Both the position numbers and the translations under genes were made by a program. Source: Sphingobacterium olei (GTDB lineage Bacteria; Bacteroidota; Bacteroidia; Sphingobacteriales; Sphingobacteriaceae). Taken from it: 64,000 bases of DNA. The notes beneath the pieces were generated by a model. That model did not search any database. It had not been told where the DNA came from and saw nothing but the letters and a program-made list of their open reading frames with translations. Below are positions 44,715 to 53,162 of the stretch, in pieces; the stretch's first letter is position 1, and each line of letters opens with the position of its first letter. The DNA lies in assembly GCF_005048855.1 (NCBI RefSeq), contig NZ_SUME01000011.1, forward strand, positions 83,564-147,563. Reading direction: 5' to 3'.

Positions 44715-45839
44715 CTATTTCCACCACCGTTGGAATAACTGGTTTTCATTTCGAAAATCAACTAGCTCACCTATCATGGGTGTTATTACAGAGAGTCTTG
44801 GACCGTCATCATTTAACGAAGTAACCTTTTCCAGAGGTTCTTTCCAAGGATGGTTAGCGAGTTTAAATTTTCCCGAATGAACGGGTAATACACGTTTAGC
44901 AGACAAATCTTGTGTTGCCAGCAACACTTCTTCCGGCATCATATGAATGTATTTCCATTTATAATCATATTGTCCATTCTCTAAAATAGCTAAATCAAAT
45001 GGCCCATATTTTTCACCAATCATCTTGAAATGCGTGTCGTATCCGCTATCCCCACCTACGAATATCTTCAAATTGGTTGCTTTTAACACATAGGATGTCC
45101 AAAGCGTTTGATTTCTTTTAAAAGATCGGCCTGAAAAGTGTCTTGCTGGCGTAGACGTAAGCGACATATTATTCTTTAACTTTATAGTTTCATACCAGTC
45201 CAATTCTGTTATTTGTTCAGAAGGATATCCCCAAAATTCCAAATGTTCTCCAACTCCCAAAGGACAAATAACATGACTTACTTTGTCTTTAAGCTGTTGA
45301 AAAGTGGTATAATCTAAATGATCGTAATGATCATGTGTGATGATTAAGTAATCCAGATGCGGCATATCGTCAGAAAGTGTCAGATCCGCTCCTTTAAATG
45401 CATTATTTGTACCATAAAGGGGCGAAGCATTCTTAGTAAATACCGGGTCAACTAAAAATTTCACTCCTTCTATCTGCATATAATAAGACGAATGTCCGAA
45501 CCAAACTAATCCATCCATATCAGTCGGAAATTCCGCTAAATCTGTTTGTACGTGTGGTATACTGTCAATTGGATAAGCTTCCTCTACTTTAGCAAATAGT
45601 AATTCCTTTATCACACCAAAGTAAGAAACACCTTCCGTCATTGCAGGTGTATGCGAGAGATTCTGAAACTCACCGTCACGAAAGTTTTTAGATTGTTTGA
45701 TACGCTGAAGTCTTTCTCCCGACGCTGCTTTGCCAAAGAGTGGATGTTTTAAAAAGACGACACCAACTCCCAACAAAACAGCAATGATAATAAAGAAGAT
45801 GTACATTTTTCTATATTTGTTTTTTTTAGCATTTTTCAT
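44715..45839 (-). CDS. Membrane-anchored MBL-fold metallohydrolase (NAPE-PLD/UlaG-like)
   Basis: A 374-residue protein anchored by one N-terminal helix (about 13-32) with a metallo-beta-lactamase domain. The zinc motif THDHYDHLDY, with later ARHFSGR, GGDSGYD and PVHSGKF, shows the dinuclear metal site of the family that includes N-acyl-phosphatidylethanolamine phospholipase D. The orientation and phosphodiester/lipid substrate are inferred only. I start at the ATG at 45839 (MKNAKKNKY), not the upstream TTG. Monocistronic. Confidence 0.9.
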   Translation of the reverse strand: MKNAKKNKYRKMYIFFIIIAVLLGVGVVFLKHPLFGKAASGERLQRIKQSKNFRDGEFQNLSHTPAMTEGVSYFGVIKELLFAKVEEAYPIDSIPHVQTDLAEFPTDMDGLVWFGHSSYYMQIEGVKFLVDPVFTKNASPLYGTNNAFKGADLTLSDDMPHLDYLIITHDHYDHLDYTTFQQLKDKVSHVICPLGVGEHLEFWGYPSEQITELDWYETIKLKNNMSLTSTPARHFSGRSFKRNQTLWTSYVLKATNLKIFVGGDSGYDTHFKMIGEKYGPFDLAILENGQYDYKWKYIHMMPEEVLLATQDLSAKRVLPVHSGKFKLANHPWKEPLEKVTSLNDDGPRLSVITPMIGELVDFRNENQLFQRWWK

Positions 45840-46035
45840 TTCGCTGCTAAAATACAAAATAAGCAATTCCGGAATTTGTGCGAATTGTTGATTTAATGTA
45901 GAAATAAAATAAAACCAATTTAACTATCAGATGTTATCTATTATGTGATATCAACGCCCGGCATTCAAAAAACACTAGACGAATATATTTCTGATATTTT
46001 TTACGTACTCTTAATAATACCAATATATTATAAAC

Positions 46036-46728
46036 ATGAAATCGCTATCTACCATCATTTTCGGAATAGGCCTTCTCTTTACAATTCCGGTCTCTTCCCA
46101 ACCGTCATCCTCATTAAATGGAGTATATCATGCTAAGACGTCGGATATAAATACCCTGTGGCTTTTTACAGACGGTTACAGTTCGCAGATCATCTATCAG
46201 GATAAAGCGTATCGCTCTACAAAGGGAGGTCCTTTTAAATATGATGGAAAAACGCTATCCATCAGTCTAGAATACAGCGATCAGGACAGCAGTGAAGTTG
46301 GTACAACACAAGAATTGCCAATACAACAAGATGGTACTAATCTCAAAGATCAAAAAGGGACCGTTTACAAAAAGCAACCGGCTAAAATTCAGGATCTTGA
46401 TGGTGTATGGCGAATTAGCGGGCGGAAACAGGGCAATGAAATAAGTACCATACAACGTGGAGACCGAAAAACAATAAAAATTCTGGTGGATGGTTATTTT
46501 CAATGGGTGGCCATCAATCCCGCGGTAAAAGGCTTCTATGGGACAGGCGGAGGCCATTACGCACACAAAGACCAACAATATACCGAACATCTACTTTTCT
46601 TTTCCCGTGATAACTCGCGTGTCGGGAATCATCTGAATTTCAAAGGAGAAATCAAAGATAACGAATGGCATCACTCTGGAAACAGTTCAAAAGGAGATCC
46701 CATATATGAGATTTGGAGCAGGGAATAA
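46036..46728 (+). CDS. Secreted protein with two similar lipocalin-like halves
   Basis: A 230-residue protein with a signal peptide (cleavage near VSSQ, residue 22). Two halves begin alike: LNGVYHAKTSD (about 28) and LDGVWRISGRKQG (about 122). Both continue with a strand ending in DGY(S/F) and polar beta-rich segments. This suggests an internal duplication of a small beta-barrel domain, like the lipocalin-like secreted proteins of Bacteroidota. Function unknown. It diverges from the hydrolase gene and converges on cysM. Confidence 0.72.
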   Translation: MKSLSTIIFGIGLLFTIPVSSQPSSSLNGVYHAKTSDINTLWLFTDGYSSQIIYQDKAYRSTKGGPFKYDGKTLSISLEYSDQDSSEVGTTQELPIQQDGTNLKDQKGTVYKKQPAKIQDLDGVWRISGRKQGNEISTIQRGDRKTIKILVDGYFQWVAINPAVKGFYGTGGGHYAHKDQQYTEHLLFFSRDNSRVGNHLNFKGEIKDNEWHHSGNSSKGDPIYEIWSRE

Positions 46729-46733
46729 AAATT

Positions 46734-46771
46734 TCATCATGTCGACTGCCAGTAGGCAGTTGACATGATGA
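46734..46771. terminator. Bidirectional terminator between converging genes
   Basis: A 17-bp stem with one G-U/A-C position (46734-46750 with 46755-46771), core CATGTC.ACTGCC, and a 4-base loop lie between the secreted-protein gene and cysM. Confidence 0.85.
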
Positions 46772-46779
46772 TTTAGCAC

Positions 46780-47652
46780 TTAGCCAAACAAATCAGAGCT
46801 CAGATATCGATCTCCTCGATCGCAGGAAATGAATACAATCACACCCTCTTCAATTTCATTCGCAACCTGCAGCGCAGCATGAAAAGCACCTCCTGTACTC
46901 ATACCTGAAAATATCCCTTCCCTTTTCGTGAGCTCCCGTGCTTTTTCGGTAGCGTCCTGTTGAGAAATATCGATAACCCTGTCTATCCTTGACGCATCAA
47001 ATATTTTCGGTAAGTAGGCCTTGGGCCATCTTCTAATCCCCGGAATGGAAGATTCTTCTGTAGGCTGACATCCTATAATCTGGATTGCTGGATTCTTATC
47101 TTTTAGAAAAATAGAGTTCCCCATTATGGTCCCCGTAGTACCCATTGCACTTACAAAGTGTGTTATTTTACCTTCCGTATCACGCCAAATTTCAGGTCCG
47201 GTAGTCTTGATGTGTGCCTTATAATTATCTGGATTGGAAAATTGATTCAGAATAAAATATTCTCCCGTCGCTGCCTTTTCTTCTGCATAATCACGACAGA
47301 TTTCCATCGTATCTAACAACGTCACTTTCGCTCCAAACGCCTCCATAGTCAACATACGCTCGCGAGTAGAGGTTGATGGCATTACCAATTCTAAACTTAA
47401 ATTATACATACCGGCAATCATCGCCAACGCAATACCCGTATTGCCACTTGTAGCTTCAATAAGCTTAGTGTCTTTTGTGATTTCTCCCCTTTCTAAAGCC
47501 GAACGGATCATGTTCAATGCAGCACGATCTTTTACCGAACCCGCCGGATTATTCCCTTCCATTTTCGCGTAAATTCGTACCTTCGGATTGGAATGAAACG
47601 AGGTAATTTCTACTAAAGGCGTATTCCCGATAGAATCAATTATATTTCCCAT
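46780..47652 (-). CDS. cysM: Cysteine synthase B (O-acetylserine sulfhydrylase)
   Basis: This PLP enzyme forms cysteine from O-acetylserine and sulfide (or thiosulfate). The 290-residue sequence has IGNTPLVEI near the start, the PLP-binding Lys41 in NPAGSVKDRAALNM, the phosphate-binding loop EATSGNTGIALAM, and AMGTTGTIMG. KDRAALNMI favours the CysM subgroup over CysK. Its ATG overlaps the cysE stop by one base, giving a coupled cysE-cysM operon. Confidence 0.95.
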   Translation of the reverse strand: MGNIIDSIGNTPLVEITSFHSNPKVRIYAKMEGNNPAGSVKDRAALNMIRSALERGEITKDTKLIEATSGNTGIALAMIAGMYNLSLELVMPSTSTRERMLTMEAFGAKVTLLDTMEICRDYAEEKAATGEYFILNQFSNPDNYKAHIKTTGPEIWRDTEGKITHFVSAMGTTGTIMGNSIFLKDKNPAIQIIGCQPTEESSIPGIRRWPKAYLPKIFDASRIDRVIDISQQDATEKARELTKREGIFSGMSTGGAFHAALQVANEIEEGVIVFISCDRGDRYLSSDLFG

Positions 47653-48461
47653 TATACTAGTGGTTTTGAGTCAATGAATTTTGAATTGGGTAAATGATAT
47701 ACCGTGGTATATGGTTCTACGCTATTGGTCAACCATACATTCCCTCCAATAATGGAATGGTGGCCGATTACCGTTTCTCCTCCCAAAATAGTTGCCCCTG
47801 CATAGATAATCACATAATCCTCGATAATAGGATGACGCTGCGTATCCACCATTGATTTTGCAACACTCAACGCCCCCAACGTGACACCTTGGTATAATTT
47901 CACATGGTTCCCAATAATACAAGTCTCCCCGATTACAAGTCCGGTACCGTGATCAATATATAGATATTCGCCAATCCTGGCACCCGGGTGAATATCTATA
48001 CCCGTCTTAGAATGTGCATGCTCCGTCAAAATCCGTGGGATCAAGGGCACACCCAGTGTCCAAAGTTGGTGTGCTATACGATACATACAGATAGCAGTGA
48101 ATCCTGGATAGGTTCGAATCACTTCTCGAATACTACGCGCAGCCGGATCACCGTCTACTATTGCTTGAGCATCCGTCAACATACGCGCATAAATCTTTGG
48201 CAATTCCTTAAAAAAAACCGTAGCGACGTTTCGATTATCACAGTGTGAGCAAGCTTTAGTTTTCAGCAAGAGTTCAAATAATTCAACTTCTGCCTGTTCG
48301 AAAGCCAATTTTATCTCTTCCACACTTTGGAAACTTTTCGAATTCCGCTCCGGAAACAACAGGTGAAGCACATGTGTAGCCCACTCGGCAATACGTCTAT
48401 TACTCGGCATATCCTGAACTTCGAGTTGCTTCTGATATAAGTGATTGTAAAAATCTTTCAT
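47652..48461 (-). CDS. cysE: Serine O-acetyltransferase
   Basis: CysE makes O-acetylserine from serine and acetyl-CoA, supplying the partner gene product CysM. The 269-residue protein has a helical N-terminus and a C-terminal left-handed beta-helix of hexapeptide repeats, with the acetyltransferase motifs TGIDIHPGARIGEYLYIDHG and IGETCIIGNHVKLYQGVTLG. An N-terminal extension of about 100 residues makes it resemble EpsC/CysE of Bacteroidota. A C-terminal segment for binding cysteine synthase, ending in PLV, is a candidate but does not show the usual Ile end. Confidence 0.94.
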   Translation of the reverse strand: MKDFYNHLYQKQLEVQDMPSNRRIAEWATHVLHLLFPERNSKSFQSVEEIKLAFEQAEVELFELLLKTKACSHCDNRNVATVFFKELPKIYARMLTDAQAIVDGDPAARSIREVIRTYPGFTAICMYRIAHQLWTLGVPLIPRILTEHAHSKTGIDIHPGARIGEYLYIDHGTGLVIGETCIIGNHVKLYQGVTLGALSVAKSMVDTQRHPIIEDYVIIYAGATILGGETVIGHHSIIGGNVWLTNSVEPYTTVYHLPNSKFIDSKPLV

Positions 48462-48494
48462 AGTATTTCCTAGACATATATTTCTCTAGACAAG

Positions 48495-48528
48495 CAAAGG
48501 TAATAATCCTTTCGATAAAATCTATCAA
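48495..48528 (-). promoter_or_regulatory. Promoter of cysE-cysM
   Basis: On the minus strand TTG (48528-48526) and TACCTTTG (48502-48495) are 23 bases apart, close to the Bacteroidota consensus. The leader would be about 25-30 bases and contains two copies of TAGACA. Confidence 0.6.
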
Positions 48529-48530
48529 GC

Positions 48531-48914
48531 CTATAGAACTAATTTATCAAATAATTCCCGATGAGTTTCTTCTGCTGAATAGCACAACCCGGGATGGACT
48601 ACCGAACACTGGATAAGTGTACTCCTTTTCGCTGTGAGCCAACGAAAACGTTCCGTTTGATCCAATTCGGCAATCTTTCCAGCCCCTTTTTCTCCCGCAC
48701 ATATTTTTACGAATGACTCCAAATGACGATGAATCAGATCTAAGTCGATTGCAGGATCTAATGCGATACACTTGGAAGCATCTATATGGATCTTAACATG
48801 AGCATACCGCTGTTTTCTACAGTAGAGCGCCACTCCTACATTTACAAATTCCTCTCGCTCAACCCGAGGAACCACCCGCACTATGGCATACTCATATACG
48901 GTTCTCTCGCTCAT
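48531..48914 (-). CDS. DUF3037 domain protein
   Basis: A 127-residue soluble protein matching DUF3037: it begins with YEYAIVRVVPRVEREEFVNV, continues with GVALYCRK and ends in FDKLVL. No catalytic motif is obvious. Its ATG lies within the last 23 bases of the upstream HipA-like kinase gene, so the two are translationally coupled. DUF3037 genes are, from memory, regularly next to HipA-like kinases in other bacteria, which implies a joint function; the partner could modulate or be a substrate of the kinase. Confidence 0.85.
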   Translation of the reverse strand: MSERTVYEYAIVRVVPRVEREEFVNVGVALYCRKQRYAHVKIHIDASKCIALDPAIDLDLIHRHLESFVKICAGEKGAGKIAELDQTERFRWLTAKRSTLIQCSVVHPGLCYSAEETHRELFDKLVL

Positions 48915-49689
48915 GTTCTATCTGCTTTATAAAAATTTCGGAATGGGTAATTCTACGCATAATAAATTCAGCATATATCGCTCTAGATTCTTCTGGCGAA
49001 ATATCACGTCCTTCTTGTAACAACCACTCGTCTGGTATAATAGCCAATATGTTACGAATATGTTGTTCCGTGAATAATGGCTTATATTCTTCATCTATCT
49101 TTCTTACCTGCGCGGCATTTTTTATTAAAACATGGTTCTTTATTTGAATAAATGGTTTCGCGGCCTGTGCTTCCCAATTGTCCCACGAATGGTGAAAATA
49201 TAGGGAAGCTCCATGGTCTATCAACCACAATTCTTTATGCCAGATCAACATGTTGGTATTACGGGGAGTACGATCAACATTCATCAGCAAGGCATCCAAC
49301 CATACAATTTTCGAAGCTTCCTCCTCACTAATAACATCTACATTGGCATCGAAAGTGATCGCACCGCTCAGAAAATGTACCCCCAGGTTCTTACCCACAG
49401 AGAACTTCAATAAATCTTGAATTTCTTCATCTGGCTCTGTACGCCCAAACGCTTCATTCAACTCAGCAAATACCATTTCAGGCATTCGCAACCCTAGATA
49501 CCGAGCCAATTCCCCTCCTATTAATTCGGCTATTAAGGCCTTTTTACCTTGCCCCGCACCTCTAAACTTAATGACGTAACTAAAACCGTCATCCGCATCC
49601 ACCAAAGCAGGAAGTGAACCTCCCTCTCGGAAAGGCTGTACATAACGGATGATGTTTACATGTCGTATTTCTGGTTTCTTTATATTCAT
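48892..49689 (-). CDS. HipA-like small protein kinase
   Basis: A 265-residue protein of the HipA family kinase type. It has a glycine-containing N-terminal loop (REGGSLPALV, 21-30), a lysine strand (YVIKFRGAGQG, Lys41), the catalytic segment MNVDRTPRNTNML (Asp139, Asn144/146) and the metal-binding Asp158 in LIDHGAS. It is much shorter than E. coli HipA (about 440) and lacks the N-terminal Couple_hipA part; no HipB-like DNA-binding gene is adjacent. Its target is unknown; HipA and HipT phosphorylate aminoacyl-tRNA synthetases, but that is not shown here. Confidence 0.85.
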   Translation of the reverse strand: MNIKKPEIRHVNIIRYVQPFREGGSLPALVDADDGFSYVIKFRGAGQGKKALIAELIGGELARYLGLRMPEMVFAELNEAFGRTEPDEEIQDLLKFSVGKNLGVHFLSGAITFDANVDVISEEEASKIVWLDALLMNVDRTPRNTNMLIWHKELWLIDHGASLYFHHSWDNWEAQAAKPFIQIKNHVLIKNAAQVRKIDEEYKPLFTEQHIRNILAIIPDEWLLQEGRDISPEESRAIYAEFIMRRITHSEIFIKQIEHERENRI

Positions 49690-50106
49690 TTTATTTCATC
49701 CGTAAAAAATTGTTTTTTAAAGTTGATGAAGATACGATGATTTCATTCATTCCACCGTGTAATTTATTTGTGTTTGATTATTTCTTGTTAGTACTTATGA
49801 GCCTTAACTACGGTAGAAAAATCATAATTGTTTCCTCTATAAATAAATTCTCAAACGCTGAGGAGAACTGAGTTTCTGAGCTCACCGAAACTATTTATTT
49901 GTCTAAAATAATATAATTATTCCTTTTCTTGAAATTTATGCCCTCTTACACAAATATAGCTGGCTCCAACAGTATATTCAATGCGACTACAATTGCATAG
50001 AAAATAAATTGCGAATCGTATTTTTTCTATTAGGCTTTGGCGAATGCAAAGCATTTTATCTAAGTTTGTGTCAATACTTTGCTTATACAGCAATATAAAA
50101 TTTCAT
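49690..50106. other. 417-base gap between divergent genes, no gene seen
   Basis: This AT-rich stretch separates the HipA-like kinase (leftwards) from the DUF1599 operon (rightwards) and must hold promoters for both. A near-consensus TACTTTGC is present near 50075-50082. I see a short dyad near CTGAGTTTCTGAGCTCA but no reading frame of note. The upstream GTG/ATG-opened frame at 50044 is an extension of the DUF1599 gene and I do not use it. Confidence 0.6.
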
Positions 50107-50652
50107 ATGGATACGACTACGGAATACAATAATGTAATAAACTATTGTCAAGATTTATTTATTAAAAAAACGAAAGATTATGGTACAGCCTGGCGCATCT
50201 TACGGCTTTCATCTATTACAGATCAGATCTATATCAAGGCTCAGCGTATACGGACGTTGGAAATAAAGAAAGTATCCAAAGTAGGTGAAGGCATCATCGA
50301 TGAATATGTTGGTATCATTAATTATTGTGTTATTGCACTAATGCAACTTGAACTCGGTGAAGGTGGGGAAGAAAACCTTGATCCCATATGGGTCGCTCAA
50401 CAATATGCCGAAAAAGTAAATGAGACGCGAGATTTAATGTTCGCTAAAAACCATGATTATGGCGAAGCATGGCGTGATATGCGTACCTCATCCATGACGG
50501 ATCTCATTTTGATGAAAATTCATCGTGTCAAACAAATTGAAGACAACGACGGTCAAACCTTAGTGTCAGAAGGCTTGAAAGCCAATTATCAAGATATGCT
50601 AAATTATGCTGTATTTGCATTAATAAAATTAGGATTAGCTGAACAAAAATAG
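50107..50652 (+). CDS. DUF1599 (Nmad1) domain protein, internally duplicated
   Basis: A 181-residue protein with two copies of one motif: KKTKDYGTAWRILRLSSITD (first half) and AKNHDYGEAWRDMRTSSMTD (second half), each followed by an IKxxR and a helical segment. This matches DUF1599, renamed nucleotide-modification-associated domain 1 in Pfam as I recall. Whether it modifies nucleotides is unproven. I start at the ATG at 50107, where similarity begins. It is first in a tight series with BT_3928, aroK and gldA. Confidence 0.88.
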   Translation: MDTTTEYNNVINYCQDLFIKKTKDYGTAWRILRLSSITDQIYIKAQRIRTLEIKKVSKVGEGIIDEYVGIINYCVIALMQLELGEGGEENLDPIWVAQQYAEKVNETRDLMFAKNHDYGEAWRDMRTSSMTDLILMKIHRVKQIEDNDGQTLVSEGLKANYQDMLNYAVFALIKLGLAEQK

Positions 50653-50658
50653 AACGAA

Positions 50659-51864
50659 ATGTCAACTTCATATTACACCGCTTATAATACCAGATCCGAA
50701 AAAACCAATATCCTACTTTGGATATCACGGTTATTTGTAGGTTTGCTTTTTATCTTCTCTGGATTAATCAAAGCCAATGATCCTATGGGGTTTGGTTTTA
50801 AACTGCAAGAATATTTTCATGTATTCCATATGAATTTTCTAAATGATTACAGCACATGGATTGCTGTCATCATTTGTGCTTTGGAAATTATTCTAGGTGC
50901 ATTATTATTGCTTGGGATTGCCGGAAAAAAAGTTGCTTGGGGATTGTTGCTTTTGATTATTTTTTTCACGTTTTTAACATTCTATTCGGCTTTTTTTGAA
51001 GTAGTGACATCCTGCGGATGCTTTGGAGATGCAATTCCCCTTACTCCATGGCAATCTTTTATAAAAGACCTTATCCTATTAGCTTTCGTACTATATATAT
51101 TCGTTTACAGAGCACAACTAAAGCCCGTCATTAAAAACAATTTCTCCCGCAATTTAGTTACCTTTTTAATTATCGTTGCTTCCTTCGGAATAGGTATCTA
51201 TACCGTTTATTTTCTACCTTTCATTGACTTCTTACCCTACAAAGTTGGTAATAATATCCCAAAATTAATGGAGATTCCCGAAGACGCACCGCAAGATGAA
51301 TACCAACATATATATTCCATAAAACATAAAACTACAGGCGAAAACAAGAAGGTGACCGATAAGGTGTATATGGACGAAAAAATATGGGAGGATGAAAACT
51401 GGGAAATCGTAGGCGAACCAGAAACCAAACTGATAAAAAAAGGGTATCAAATACCAATCTCTGATCTGAATATTTCAGATGCAGAAGGCAACAACGTAAC
51501 ACAAGAAATCATCACAAATCCCTATTACAATTTTGTAGTCGTAAGCACGGACGTAACAAAACTGTCGCCCACAGATTTTCTTGCCTTAGATAAACTTAAT
51601 GAAACCATAAGGAATCTTTCCAAAGATTACAATATTAGAGCCACATTACTAACATCAAGTTCTTCTAGCGATGCAAACTACCTGAATGATCAATTAGACT
51701 TAGTACTGGAAATTTTTTATGCTGATGCAGTCCCGTTAAAAAGCATGGTTAGATCCAATCCTGGGGTATTACTTCTACAAAATGGTGTAGTGATAAACAA
51801 ATGGTCGAAGCAATCTTTTCCGAACAAAGAAAATTTAGAAAAAACTTATTTTCAAGGTCATTAA
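50659..51864 (+). CDS. BT_3928 family protein (DoxX/MauE-type membrane domain plus thioredoxin-like tail)
   Basis: The 401-residue protein has an N-terminal DoxX-like block of four to five helices (about 18-160). It contains SGLIKANDPMGFGFKLQEYF and the cysteine segment TSCGCFGDAIPL, then a further helix near 165-190 and a periplasmic domain of about 200 residues whose last part resembles a thioredoxin fold but lacks a CxxC. It is typical of Bacteroidota, function unknown; a role in redox or quinone handling is a guess. It lies 6 bases after DUF1599 and 1 base before aroK. Confidence 0.86.
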   Translation: MSTSYYTAYNTRSEKTNILLWISRLFVGLLFIFSGLIKANDPMGFGFKLQEYFHVFHMNFLNDYSTWIAVIICALEIILGALLLLGIAGKKVAWGLLLLIIFFTFLTFYSAFFEVVTSCGCFGDAIPLTPWQSFIKDLILLAFVLYIFVYRAQLKPVIKNNFSRNLVTFLIIVASFGIGIYTVYFLPFIDFLPYKVGNNIPKLMEIPEDAPQDEYQHIYSIKHKTTGENKKVTDKVYMDEKIWEDENWEIVGEPETKLIKKGYQIPISDLNISDAEGNNVTQEIITNPYYNFVVVSTDVTKLSPTDFLALDKLNETIRNLSKDYNIRATLLTSSSSSDANYLNDQLDLVLEIFYADAVPLKSMVRSNPGVLLLQNGVVINKWSKQSFPNKENLEKTYFQGH

Positions 51865-51865
51865 T

Positions 51866-52396
51866 ATGGGGAAACCAATATTTTTAATAGGCTTTATGGG
51901 GAGTGGTAAGACGACTTGGGGAAAAAAAATCGCTCAAGTACTACAAATTCCGTTTATTGATCTCGATCACGAAATAGTTGCACATATTGAAATGTCTATT
52001 CCCGAATATTTTTCGTTACACGGAGAACAACAATTCCGTGTGTTAGAAAGCGAATTCCTAAAAAAACAACTAGACAAGCATGCTGTAATTTCCACAGGAG
52101 GAGGAACACCGTGTTTCTACGACAATATGGAGTGGATAAAAAACAACGGACTTTCTCTGTATCTTTATCATACGCCAAAATCACTTTACGCTAGACTAAG
52201 TCAATCCGACGTCAATAAACGTCCCGTATTAAAAGGATTATCTGGTGAAAGTTTATTTTCTTTTATCGAAAATAAACTTGATGAAAGAAAAAGGTATTAC
52301 GAGCAAGCTCATATAAAGTTCGAACAGATCCACACCCCCTTGGAAGAAATAATCGAACTTATAAGAAAATATCAGGGAGAGAATACCCAATATTAA
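51866..52396 (+). CDS. aroK: Shikimate kinase
   Basis: The enzyme phosphorylates shikimate in the pathway to aromatic amino acids. The 176-residue protein has the Walker A GFMGSGKTTWG (9-19), the shikimate-binding DLDHEI region, STGGGTPCF (the GGG loop), and the RPVLKGL segment with the lid arginine. It starts 1 base after the BT_3928 stop and ends 4 bases before gldA, so it is inside the operon. Its neighbours have no pathway link with it. Confidence 0.95.
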   Translation: MGKPIFLIGFMGSGKTTWGKKIAQVLQIPFIDLDHEIVAHIEMSIPEYFSLHGEQQFRVLESEFLKKQLDKHAVISTGGGTPCFYDNMEWIKNNGLSLYLYHTPKSLYARLSQSDVNKRPVLKGLSGESLFSFIENKLDERKRYYEQAHIKFEQIHTPLEEIIELIRKYQGENTQY

Positions 52397-52400
52397 GCGT

Positions 52401-53111
52401 ATGTCGATTCAGGTAAAAAATCTCACTAAAACTTATGGCAGTCAAAAAGCATTGACATCCATAACTTTTGAAACCCAATCCAATCATATCATAGGTTTTC
52501 TTGGCCCGAATGGTGCGGGAAAGTCTACTACGATGAAAATTTTAGCAGGCATCCTTCCTGCTGACCAAGGAGAATGTTTAATAAACGGCATCAATATCCG
52601 CCTTGAATCGATCAAAGCAAAACAAACAATCGGTTACCTTCCTGAGAATAATCCGCTATATATGGATATGTACGTTCAGGAAATATTAACGTTTGAAGCC
52701 AATTTACATCGGATTCCCAATCCTAAAAATCGAATCCAGCAAGTAATATCGCTCACCGGTCTAACACAAGAGAAACACAAGAGAGTGCATCAGTTGTCGA
52801 AAGGATACAAACAACGTGTCGGTCTTGCAATGGCTATTATACATGATCCTAAAATTTTAATTTTGGACGAGCCTACATCTGGACTTGACCCTAATCAAAT
52901 ACTGGAAATAAGAGCACTTATCAAAGAGTTAAGCAAAAATAAAACAGTGCTGTTGTCTACACACATTATGCAAGAAGTGGAAATCCTATGTGATGAAATC
53001 ATTGTTCTTGATAAGGGAATATTAAAAGATCATTTCCTTAAATCTGACGCTGCTATAAGATTTCCGAATCAAAGTATGGAAGAAATTTTCGTTCAACTTA
53101 CCCGCTCCTAA
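52401..53111 (+). CDS. gldA: ABC transporter ATP-binding protein, GldA type
   Basis: The 236-residue ATPase has Walker A FLGPNGAGKST (34-44), Q-loop GYLPENNPLY, signature LSKGYKQRVG, Walker B ILILDEPTSGLDP and the switch His in STHIMQEV. This fits GldA, which with GldF and GldG forms an ABC transporter needed for gliding motility in Flavobacterium, and is also widespread in non-gliding Bacteroidota. The permease/GldG fusion lies 740 bases downstream, behind an outer-membrane protein gene and its terminator. Confidence 0.9.
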   Translation: MSIQVKNLTKTYGSQKALTSITFETQSNHIIGFLGPNGAGKSTTMKILAGILPADQGECLINGINIRLESIKAKQTIGYLPENNPLYMDMYVQEILTFEANLHRIPNPKNRIQQVISLTGLTQEKHKRVHQLSKGYKQRVGLAMAIIHDPKILILDEPTSGLDPNQILEIRALIKELSKNKTVLLSTHIMQEVEILCDEIIVLDKGILKDHFLKSDAAIRFPNQSMEEIFVQLTRS

Positions 53112-53162
53112 AAACTTTTTTTCCTGCCGGTTGTTTATAAACCAACTATAAAGAACAAAGAC

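Noticed and set aside
48531..49689. Calling the HipA-like kinase a classical HipBA toxin-antitoxin system
   Set aside because: No HipB gene, no Couple_hipA domain and half the size of HipA; only the kinase core is shared.
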